Part shown: positions 39,201 to 48,925 of the stretch, one piece after another
Position numbering within the stretch: the stretch's first letter is position 1
Layout of the letters: each line of letters starts with the position of its first letter
Source: Patiria pectinifera
Taxonomy: Eukaryota > Echinodermata > Asteroidea > Valvatida > Asterinidae
Reading direction: 5' to 3'
NCBI GenBank assembly: GCA_029964075.1
Contig: CM057133.1
Span: 18,252,699-18,316,698, forward strand
DNA length: 64,000 bases
The notes under the pieces: generated by a model
Databases searched by the model: none
What the model was told of the DNA's origin: nothing
Seen by the model: only the letters and a program-made list of their open reading frames with translations
Translations under genes and position numbers: made by a program

Positions 39201-39416
39201 ACCTCAGCTTTGGCGGAGGTTTGCGCCTCTGAGAGCTTTCTAGTTGAATATAGCATCATCATAATACACTAATTTCCCTACAATCTAATGAGGTAGCAGC
39301 AGACTATGCCAGGCCTAGACAAGTTCACCGGCCCATTCATTTCTAATTTTTTTCCCCAACAGGAAAGCCAGGCAATTATCAAATCAAAGATCCCTACCTA
39401 TTCGTCCATCTTATGA
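36180..39416 (+). CDS. PACRGL: PACRG-like protein (PACRGL), three C-terminal exons; gene partial in window
   Basis: The coding parts are 36180-36287, 37237-37317 and 39363-39416, all phase 0, giving 80 residues plus stop. The joined C-terminus aligns from memory with vertebrate PACRGL: GAVAALVHLSIAVGPQLNP with GLNALVQLSVVVGPSLND, LSKKLMDKNYKESITTALQ with LSKRLMDKKFKEPITSALQ, and IIKSKIPTYSSI with IIKSKIPTYCSI. PACRG-family proteins are alpha-helical HEAT/ARM-type repeat proteins. PACRG itself binds tubulin at the inner junction of ciliary doublets; the role of PACRGL is less defined. About two thirds of the protein should lie upstream and was not found. No poly(A) site was fixed. Confidence 0.9.
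36310..36765 (+). repeat. C- and A-rich low-complexity tract
   Basis: A strongly strand-asymmetric tract of CCCAACC, CACCCC and CCACTCC words within the PACRGL intron that follows exon 36180-36287. The open frames here on both strands are by-products of composition. Confidence 0.8.
36777..37150. mobile_element. MITE with GGCCAAAAAA...AGTCTCCGGTTTCTGG ends
   Basis: The left end (GGCCAAAAAATAGAAAGTCT then CCGGTTTCTGGT) is mirrored at the right end (ACCAGAAACCGGAGAC then a T-run and GGCC). TTA flanks both sides (36774-36776 and 37151-37153), consistent with a 3-bp target duplication. Inner GCGTGTCGCCG and GCTGCGTCGCCGC blocks are GC-rich. Length is 374 bp. Confidence 0.82.
37237..37317 (+). CDS. 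PACRGL: PACRGL penultimate coding exon
   Basis: The exon is 81 bp between atgtag and gtaggt and encodes 27 residues from LSKKLMDKNY to QIEQACGK. It is the best match to vertebrate PACRGL of the three exons. A MITE ends only 86 bp upstream. Confidence 0.92.
38640..39245 (+). mobile_element. MITE-like repeat, longer copy of the element at 658
   Basis: It shares the left part (GGAGGTT, then TTTGTCTGT and GATAACTC), the middle GATCTGGATCTGGGTCTG, and the right part (TTGGCGGAGGTTTGCGC, GAGAGCTTTC). It carries about 300 bp between 38843 and 39150 that the copy at 658 lacks. It lies in the last PACRGL intron. Confidence 0.7.
39363..39416 (+). CDS. PACRGL: PACRGL last coding exon
   Basis: After a tttccccaacag acceptor the exon encodes ESQAIIKSKIPTYSSIL and a TGA stop at 39414-39416. 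The IKSKIPTYxS ending is characteristic of PACRG/PACRGL C-termini. Confidence 0.92.
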   Translation, partial: ESQAIIKSKIPTYSSIL

Positions 39417-42400
39417 TGAAGGGTCAGAGGTCGTGTGCCATTGTACATATGCTTCAGAGCAGCTGCTGTAATTGTGTAAGAGGTGGATGCAGTGTGGTGA
39501 GGACAGAAAGAGTTACCAGTCACAACAAAAGACCATCAGCCGAATCATCAATAGGCCATGCGTTACTCAATCATCGTTGCGATTTTATCCCTTATGGAGT
39601 ATATTCTCTGATTTGCCCTAATGCGGTTGGGTAACAAGCCAGCATTTTCAAAGACCGATTCCAAGGATGATGTACAAATGAGCAATTTACAAACATGTGT
39701 ATATTGCTCCTTGAAAAAAAAACAACAGATTTTAATAGCAGGTGAAAATTTCCACTAATTGTCCATCAACCTTCTGCACTTTGGCTATGAGCGGTGCCTT
39801 AGGCTGTATTGATTTTGATGTGCATAGATTAGCTGGAGAAAAGATTCGGTGCTCTCCTCAGAAAATGTTTGCCCCAATTGTTTTTATGGTACTCCGTGTA
39901 CATTCACCATTTCAAGGACAACGAATATTCATGATATGTAAATGAAGGTATGAGGACATTGTTGTGTTTTAGAGAGAAACAGATAAATTTATATGGCTTG
40001 CTGCCATATGTGTTGGTAAAAACAAAATTATATTTAATCATTAATGCCGAGTTTCAGCTGTGAATTTTGAGTCTAACAACTGAGATGTACAATGTACATG
40101 TTTTTACAATCGTAATTGGATGAAGAGATAGATTGCAACCGCCAGAAATCCATACAATACTAATTTAAAAATGTTGTTTTATATCAACAAAATTTGTTTT
40201 CTACATTTAAGTTGTATTTTAATCCAACGTTCACTTCAATATACATGTACATACTAGTATTGACATGTGTAATGGATCTAGCATTAGGCCCTACATGTCT
40301 TTAATTGTTAAATTCCAGCTGAATTAGCTGATTCGTACGTGTCTGTAAATCAGGCAGTTTTAAAATTGTAATTTTAAAGAGTTTGACTTCTCAATCCGTG
40401 TGAAAATGTTATAACTTATTAATAATTGTGTACATACGTTGATCATCACACTGCTGTGAAATGACTTCTTCATCACCAGTGAAGATTTTTTTGAGTCTGA
40501 TTTTCAGAACAAAAACTAATTAGCGAAAGTTGATAATCAGCAGGACAAGTTCTTTTCAGAACTAAATATCTTCCAAGCAGTAGTTATTACCACATGGTGT
40601 TACCGCAAACTGAAACGATATACTCTAATTTTTGTTATTCATTCTTATTTGGAAGTTATTTTTCCAACTTTCGTGCTGAATAGTTGCAGTGCGCTAAAAC
40701 AGTGTGATTAATCAATTCAAGTATTAGCTTGCAAGGTTGCAGTCATTGTGTATTCAAAGGGCAAGAAGTATTTTGTAATATGTTGACACAGTGTGTGAAC
40801 CTATTTGCACAGTTTTTCCTTGTGCTGGCAGGCTTTGAAATATTGCTATTTTTCCCTTATTTTTCGTCGAATTTTTATTACCTTGTTCCTCCTACTTTTC
40901 CTACTCGTTTCTTGAAGCTCCTGCTTTTTTGTCCCACAAATCCGAAAAACTAAATCTCATTGAATCATTTTTCATAACAGTGTTACACACACTGTCGTAT
41001 GTAAGTCACCATGAAAGGCTTGGGTGCAAGAGTACTGCAACTGTATTCCAAGAGCTAAATTGAGAATGGAGCACAAGTGTTGTCAGTACAGAACATGCCA
41101 AATGCGGCTTATGATGCTGTGGATATGGGTGATGGGTATCAACGAAAACTACTCCTGAACGCCTGCAAATGTCATACTTTTATCCTGATTTTGTACTGTA
41201 AAGTCCTACTTTTGCCCTTTTTAAATTTTGATCCTACTGTTCTAGTGTTCTAGCCTGTGTAGCCTCATAATCTTCTGAAGATGGCCCCAAGAATATTGAC
41301 TGAAACGTTGAGTAGCTTTACATGCCTGTTTCTTCTCGGAACCGAAACCACCTCTCACTTCAGAGTCTGCGAAATTGTGCGATTCAACACGCAAAACCTC
41401 AAATTGCAATTGTATGACCAAAGTACATGTACATGTACATTGAAAATCAAGAAATGTAGATTACTATGGGTGGACCCGGGTCTGTGTGTATGGGGGTGCA
41501 TGTTATGGTGTAAATCGAGGGTACACACGTGCAGCAACATGGATGAATTGAGGACAGGAACCATATCGAAGACGACCTGGATTAGAAAACGTGTACAAAA
41601 TCAAGGAGAGCTGTTGCTTAAAAGTATATACAAAGGAAAATGGAAGAGCAACAATAGAACATCCTCGATTTACACCATAAACAACCCGGATGTGTACGAG
41701 TTTATTCTGCATTCAATAGAAAACGTTGAACAATAGAGGACAATAGGGTCCCCAATTCCAGAGAGGTCCCCAATTTGGATTCGTGTACAAAACATATGGG
41801 AGGTCTTCTAAAGTTGATTACAGACAAAGAGGGACAATAGGGTTACCCTGATTGCAGGCAATACACACGTGAGTGTGTGTCCAAATGTCGCTGGGGGTGG
41901 GAAAAGACACAGGATTCCCCCTCCCCGGTCACTGAGCCCCTGCCCCACGCCTCCCCTGATGCATGGGCGTTCTTTATTCATTGTGAACAAGGGATCAAGT
42001 ACCAACAACAATCTAAGCAATAATAATGTTAGCTTTAAGAAAATCGAGATGAAGTTTGCGTTCTGAAAAATCTATAATGATGTTTTTATGAAGTACTGAG
42101 TTAGATGGGATTTACTTTTTAACTTGTATATAGTTTGAATACCGCATGATTCTGAGTTCACATTTTGATTTCAATGTACAGTTGTTTATGAGACTTTATC
42201 CTTGCTATTTGGTGCTGTATTGCCAAATGGCGTTGCTTCGTTGGCCAAAAGGCAAGTTAGTTGTTCTATGTTGTTGAAAATGTATCACGCTATGCACTGT
42301 TTATGAAAAATATAATTATTTAATAAAGTTTTAATTGTTGACTTTAGTGACTTAATGACGACTATTTTCCATGTGACTGGAAATGCCAATCGTGAAGCAA

Positions 42401-42511
42401 TTTCTATTTCTAGTTTCTTCCGACCCATTGAATTTCCTTTTATTCATTCCTTAAAACGAAGCTTTGCATTTTCTCCAAAACCATAACTCGATCTTACATT
42501 GCTTCACTGTA
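39417..42511. other. Region 3' of PACRGL; no gene recognised
   Basis: The PACRGL 3' UTR should begin here, but no convincing nearby AATAAA is seen; one occurs at 42321. The 151-codon frame at 41281-41736 begins in a word block (TGACTGAAACGTTGAGTAGC) reminiscent of retroelement 3' tails and has no domain. Confidence 0.5.
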
Positions 42512-42981
42512 CAGGGTGGATTAAAATAAACAAAACCGAGATATTATTGCTAATTGGAACAGAAGTAGGGCACATGTGTGAATCTCCTCTTCAAAATGAC
42601 ACCCTGGTCATGTCCTTACATTCACGGTTGACTGAGCAGTGACCAAGTTTATGAAAGGGTCTATTTAGAGACTTGTGCCAATTTAAAAGTGTGGTTTTTG
42701 TTGTGTCAGTTGTCACAGAGTTAAAGGCTATGGTTGCCAATCAAGGCAGGTGTGGAAAAAAAAGATTTCGCCTTGAAAAGTGGCGCAATTCTCTAAATAG
42801 ACCGCTTTCATAAAATTGGTCACTGCTCAGTCAACCGTGAATCTAAGGACGTGATCAGGTATCATATTTTTAAAAGAGGAGATTCAACCTAACAGAGGAT
42901 ATCGCCCTTTGATTTGCATGTGCCCTACTACTATTCCAGTTAGCAATAATATCTCGGTTTCCTCCCTTAGGATCTACCCTG
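42512..42981. mobile_element. Foldback MITE of mariner type with about 180-bp arms
   Basis: CAGGGTGGATTAAAATAAAC at the left is mirrored at the right (ending GATCTACCCTG), with TA on both flanks (42510-42511, 42982-42983). The arms stay complementary for about 180 bp (for example TTCACGGTTGACTGAGCAGT against ACTGCTCAGTCAACCGTGAA). A short unique centre holds GGCTATGGTTGCCAATCAAG. No coding sequence. Confidence 0.87.
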
Positions 42982-42983
42982 TA

Positions 42984-44552
42984 TTGTACAACATTTTAAT
43001 AATGCTTTCAAAGCATCCTTCATTGACGTAACAAATGCAGATGAAGGACCAATAGCTAGTCTACAGCTGTCGCCGCTTCTTTCGAAATGGATATATATTT
43101 TTCAAAGAATTTTATTTTTCTCACGAGAGCTGGCTTGGCGTGATTTCAGCTTGATTTGATAGTCTTCAAAGTGCACAAAATACGTCAGCAACAACTCAAC
43201 AGAACAAAACTTTCCACATTCCACAGAGGTCAATGTTATTAGTGTGACCTCATCAAGTTTATAATCACCTAATAACACCGCCGCGAATAAAAAAAAAAAA
43301 AAGGTTTGTTTTAATAGGTGCGGGTCGAGGATCGTGTGAAATTGAAATACTATATGTTATTAACCTGTCGTCCAGCAGGTGCAATATGAGTAAGGCTTGA
43401 CAATTAAAATGACCGCACAGTAAAAATAAGCTGCAATTTTACAGCGGCGTTTGTATGGAGATCGCCTTTCATTATATTACATGGTCTTGTGAAGCCGCCT
43501 CCATCAAGCTACGGCCGACTGCGACGAAATTCACTCGTTCACACCTCCCTAATAGTCTATAGAATATCACCTTGCATCGGAAGGAGCCAGAGAAAGGGCT
43601 CCTGGCCAACAGGCGACACTCGGACTACCTAATATCCAAGAGACCAGCCTAGTTCGCAAACCACAATGCTTTTCGTTTCTTTCCTGCACAATATTTTGTG
43701 AACAAGATTATTCGACACCAGTGTCCCTGCTTGCAAGGCATATAGAGTACATGTATAAAACGAGCAAAGTGTACACAGACTGACTAGCAAAACAAAGGGA
43801 AGGATTTATGTTTGGATGGGGGGGGGGTTCGCTTAGCAGGCACTTGCTGTGTTTTTGGCAGGATTTCCCTATTTTTGCGACCGTAAAGAGGGTGTTTTAG
43901 ACCCCCTAACCCTCAGGAGAGGTCCTTCATTACCGAATGTCACTTGCGACTCAGACTGGTTGAAGGCTGGTGAAATTCGGGCAGTGCTTTCGTATAGGAT
44001 TTCCACAGCGCCAATGAATAGAGCCATGCGCGGTCCCATTGTGTAAACCAGATATCAGACGTATGAAAAGACTTCCAGTGAATCACCATTCTGATCATTG
44101 CCGCACTTTGATATGATTTACAACCGACATCATATCAGTGCGCATATTAGACCGCTTTACCAGTTTGTCTTATTATTTTTATTGAAGTGTCGCCGTTGCT
44201 TCAATCCGGGAAGGGTCTTTCTCTCGATCATAAGATCCTAGTTTGCACTTTTTTCCATATCGATTTTGTGAGGTTTTTTTGTAGCAAGGAGTGCATCGTA
44301 TTTCAGTGAAACAGGTATCCTCAACGCTCGGCTGAATGGAATGGACACCAAGCAGGTCCGTTTAGTCATGAAATTCTATATAGGCATGGGAGAAAATAGC
44401 TAACCAGAAGCTATCAGGAAATGTATCTCCAGCTACCTGCTTCACTTGCCGAATACAATAGTATTATGTTGAGATATATTATATAAAAAGATCGAATAAC
44501 TCTCATTCGTATCCAGGCGTAAAATACTATGTTGCTGGTCGTTCAACTTTAA
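42984..44552. other. No gene recognised
   Basis: Contains A- and G-homopolymer runs (about 43290 and 43818). Nothing else is supported. Confidence 0.5.
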
Positions 44553-44554
44553 TA

Positions 44555-46756
44555 GGTTTTCCTGGACAATTTTGGAAAATGTGCATTTGAATTTGTAAAA
44601 CATCAATTTAATCTGGCCCTGTTTTCAGAAAGACATATATATCCAGGTTTCGCTTTCGCAACAACAGCATAATTCACCATCATTCAAATAAATGAATACG
44701 CGTAACCTTTCATTTAAAGGATTACAAATACTTGATTAGGCTTTCGGTTCGACGTATGCGTTGCCGATTATAGATTTTTAAAAGTTTTGTTTTATTGTGA
44801 CACGGGCTGAGTTGAAGTCTTTTGATACAGGCCTAATTTCAATTGAAATAAAGTATACAATCATGATATAACTTTGATTGCATCACTAATTAATCAATGT
44901 ATTGTATGCCTTATTGATCAATAATGTGTTTGTTCTTAAATACACGCCTACGTGAAACGTAGGCAAATGAAATGTTAAAATGATATAAATCTGACAGGCA
45001 TATATTGGGAGGGTAAAAGTAAACATCACATGTCATCTTACATGGGATCTGGGGACTTGTTATTGTTGGTTCTTTATTGTTATGTCTTTCTGTATTTCTT
45101 AGAGTTCTCTCTCATTTGATCAGTTCGATTGTCTATCCGTCAATGACCTGTCTATACACCAAAAGACATCGAGGGAGATGTCTGAGAATAGTGCACTTCG
45201 CAGGTGTCATCTCTCCATCTCTCCTGGAGACAGAGGGATCTCCAGACTTGCAGGTTCACACCAGCTTAGACTCTTAATTGCGTCTTGGTCTCCAAATCTG
45301 TCCTGCCATTCAGGTAGCCCCAGCGTGCGCTTCCCTCCTGCCTTGAAAGCTGAGTGCGCCATTTCCGTTGGATTTAAGAATGGCGAGTACGGGGAAGCAG
45401 CTTGATGGTAAAATTGCCAGCATTAGGGGTGGTTAGGCTCGGATTATGCGTTCACCTGCGGGGAATAACATACCACATTACCGTACAGTTGTCGCTAAGA
45501 ACTCCTCAAAAGTCCCTCTTGTCACAGTCCCTGATGATATCCTGTGAGCCACAAGTCCAACCTCACCAGAAATGGCAAACGTGGTGTTGACTTGCTTGCC
45601 TCTCTGGCCATGGACGACACGCCTCGCTTGCACTCCATGAGGAGCGCGACCATAAGACCGACGGATCTGAAGTTGTAACCAGTCTCGTCAATGAACACAG
45701 TGCGTCCAAAGAACCCCAACCAGTGAGAAACCAGTTTCCAAATATAACTCGTGCATCTAATACGCGTGGCTTATTCATGTGTTCTGGAACATCTTCCTCT
45801 AGTTTAAGAGTTATAAGCATATCATCTAGAGTTCTAGCGATGGTACTTGTGGTCACGAAGGGCTTATCGGGAAGATCAGCTCGCAGTTGAGCATTGAGTA
45901 GACGCAATTTTAGAAGGGGGTTATCATATAGATATCGTTGAAGGACATCTCTCATGTCGTCGTTAATCTTCTGGTTTATTGGTCCTCCTTTCGGCAGCTT
46001 GTTAATACGACGACCATCTCGGAGATATGTGCCAACGACTGATCTGGCCGTTGAGTGCTTGATGCCCAGCGTATCTGCTACCTGCAGATAGTCAGCGTCG
46101 TCAGCCTCAAGAGCATCGATGAGGCGATTTCGGTCAACGTCTGAGATTCGTCTGTATCTCCCTCTTGCAGCCATTATTGAATATTTTAGGACGCCTATGT
46201 GAACTGTGACACTTGGCTATGTGCTGCGATTGTGACAAATGCTAAGAAAAAAAAGAAACCATTTTCTTCAGCTTGGGTTTTTATACAGTACTTGTTACAA
46301 TAGTTGGCATGTTTCAAAAGACTACAAAACTTGGTTTAGTTCAATCATATGAACATTCAAACATTCAATCATTCAATCAAACATTTCTCATGTTACTTTT
46401 GTTAACACATAAATGAATTCCAATGCTTTACCATGCATACGTTAAATAACGCTGCGCGGGAAATCGGCTGCACGTTTACCGAAATAGATTGACGATAAAT
46501 TATAAGGAAAACAGGATTGCGGATGTGACTTCGATTTCGCGTTAAAATGAAATGTCAATATTCTAAAATCAGTGCACCTTCTGGAAATCGTACGCTGATT
46601 TTTGTTAGTTTACAACTGAATGCACCTTCATGGAAATAGAATTATTATTTGTTAAATAGAAACAGGGATTTTGAACGTTCATTCTATTTCGCACGAAAAT
46701 GAATGCTCTTTTTTACAAATTCGTGTACCCATTTTCCAAAATTGTCCAGGAAAACC
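44555..46756 (-). mobile_element. Tc1/mariner-superfamily DNA transposon, full length but dead
   Basis: Terminal inverted repeats begin GGTTTTCCTGGACAATTTTG at 44555 and, as the reverse complement, end at 46756. They match closely over about 45 bp. The element is flanked by TA at 44553-44554 and 46757-46758, the classic TA target duplication. It encloses the broken transposase at 45207-46174. About 650 bp at the left and 580 bp at the right are noncoding. Length (2.2 kb), TA flanks and DDE-type motifs agree with the superfamily; the exact family is not assigned. Confidence 0.85.
45207..46174 (-). pseudogene. Degenerate DDE (Tc1/mariner/IS630-type) transposase
   Basis: The frame opens at 46174 with MAARGRYRRISDVDRNRLID, a helix-turn-helix region, and continues to about residue 150 (FGNWFL). 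A frameshift leads to VFIDETGYN (45695-45669), the first catalytic Asp region. A second frameshift near 45660 leads to RSYGRAPHG and EVGLVAHRISSG. The block holding the second catalytic Asp (normally VxMDNA) is deleted or scrambled at about 45420-45480. The C-terminal YSPFLNPTEMAHSAFKA, with the third catalytic residue, follows, and the frame stops at 45207. At least two frameshifts and one deletion make it nonfunctional. Confidence 0.85.
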
Positions 46757-46758
46757 TA

Positions 46759-47787
46759 TTTATATGGCACGAGATCCGCGGTATACTTGAAGACAGTTAA
46801 GAATGTTAATTTCCCAAAATGTATTATTCCTTCCCAAATATTTCCAGGTATATGTATCTTTTGCATGCATCAGTCGTTTTTTTTTGTCTGAGAGATAGCA
46901 GGACATTATTGTTTAACGCATGGCCTATTGTAAAACCTGTGTTGAACCTCCATCGTAGAAATACTTCGAAATGTTTATGTTGTTTTGGGTGAGCACGTTG
47001 GCGTCATATCCCAAAAAGAGATAAAGTATGCTTAAAATGGTTTTTATTTTAGAAAAAAATAATTCAAAGAATGACGGATGTCATCATTAAAAAAGATATT
47101 GAAGTTGTTGAGTATTTTCACTTTGGGCCTCTCCAACGGGACCTAATAATTATGGGGGATTGTTTTTGCGACTGTTCGATGTCTCTTTGTACATCTACGA
47201 TCTGAAGTGCCTTATTTACCACTGTGAGACCCTCCGAGATGTTTAGATTGAGGCTAGTAATGTGGCGTGTTGGTCCCACGCATGGCAAGTCGGGTCACAC
47301 AAGAAAAGGGAGCCTGACGAACAGTGACAAATTAATGCCCTTCATAATACAGTTCCTCGGAATAGCTTTGGGCGTGATTTGAATACTGGATGACTTGTGA
47401 TTGGCTTTTGAGGAATTTGTGAATATGAAGTGTGAATGGCAAGTTGCAAAATAATAGTTTTTTTTACTAGTCAAAGCCTATGCAGTACTCTTTTGTGTAC
47501 CTGACTTCACTGAAAGATGGTTTACTGATTGGTTTTGATATCTCACTTATATACTGGTTTATACTGTATCTCACTGGCTTAATATATCTCACTGACTGAC
47601 TGCCACTTGATTGAGCCACCAAATTGATTGAGCACTCCACCCATGTGCATTAGTCTGGCGCCGATGAATTATTGTTTAATATACTTCCATACATGTTTAT
47701 ACAGGCAATAAGTCAAATTTTCATGAGATAGTACATTGTGTTGGGTTTTAGTTGTAATTATATGATTCTGATATGGAGTGCCAATGA
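46759..47787. other. No gene recognised
   Basis: Short tandem ATATCTCACTG-like words occur at about 47540-47600. Nothing else is supported. Confidence 0.5.
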
Positions 47788-48005
47788 AACATTCAATCCC
47801 GCAAAAGGGATATCTCTATATCAAAATAGGGATATCTCTATAGTTTCAATAGTTTCTAATATTTTTAATAGAGATATATATTTTTTTACAGAGAAATCTC
47901 TATATAGTTCTTTACAGATATATCTCTTTTTCTAATATCTCTATTCTAATTGAGAAACATCTCTATTAAAAATAGAGCTACTTTTGTATTTCGGGATGAA
48001 ATGTT
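47788..48005. mobile_element. Palindromic MITE-like element rich in AGAGATAT
   Basis: AACATTCAATCCCG at the left end is mirrored by CGGGATGAAATGTT at the right. The interior is built from GATATCTCTAT and AGAGATAT words in both orientations and can fold on itself. Length is 218 bp. Confidence 0.7.
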
Positions 48006-48083
48006 AACTTTGCACATCATATTCAGACCTCACTGGCAATCCGTTTCCGCAATCCGGTTCGTAAGACTCAGATTTGATTCATT

Positions 48084-48245
48084 GAAGTTTGCGACTCGAG
48101 TCGACTAAAGTCATTTTAAGGAAGTGACTCAAGGCAGCCGAGTCTAGTCATGATTATGTAAAGGAGGTCGAGTTGAATCGATTCACAGTGTGTGGTCGAG
48201 TCGAGTCAAGTCGAGTCAAATTTGTGCTAGAGTCAATTCGAGCCA
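48084..48245 (+). repeat. GAGTC pentamer-rich array, part 1
   Basis: Degenerate (GAGTC)n with GACTCGAGTC palindromes. Confidence 0.8.
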
Positions 48246-48774
48246 CTGGTATTTGAACACCATCTAATAAATAAGGGAATGGAAGAAGGTACACACTGCA
48301 CCAACTTATTATGACGATCCAAAGACCCAGCTGACAGCTTCCGCTTGACATTTCTACCAAAGATCTACATTACGGCTCCCAGGAAGTCAAACTTCGGTTT
48401 CATCTCTGGGTTTGCTTCGGGTCTGGAATCATTTTTATGCTGACAACATCAGAACCAAATTGCAACATCCTGATTATATCTAAATATCATTTAAAAGCAG
48501 AACATACATTTAGCTAGTTAGTTATAGTTCTAGTTAGTTAGGCTTAGGAAATCGCCCGGCTGATGATGAAATGCGTTTCAAAGTCTGGTTCCGAAATACA
48601 TGTACATGTAGTAGTTTGTGTACTACATATAAAACCACGAGTTAGGAGTTTGTGATACGGGTATTTTGTATGCGATAAGCGGCCACAACTTGACGGTAAC
48701 GCGAAGTACGCGAACATGAATAGCTTTGTCGTGTACCGTAAGTTACTGCAAATATATTTTTGCACAGTTTTGGG

Positions 48775-48925
48775 ACTCGAATGTTTTTAGCATTCGAGTC
48801 GAGTCGAGTCGAGTCGAGTCTTCTGTTGAGGGACTCGAGTCGAGTCGAGTCATTTGCTCGCAGTGACTCGAATCGAGTCGAGTCAATTACCCATTGCGAC
48901 TCGAGTCAAGTCATTTACTGGACTC
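48775..48925 (+). repeat. GAGTC pentamer-rich array, part 2
   Basis: It includes at least five uninterrupted CGAGT units at about 48787-48810, then diverged copies. Confidence 0.88.

Noticed and set aside
41281-41736. A 151-codon open frame on the plus strand, the longest uninterrupted by Ns apart from the transposase frame
   Set aside because: No domain or splice context; its start lies in a block that resembles a retroelement 3' tail, and the rest has no coding character.
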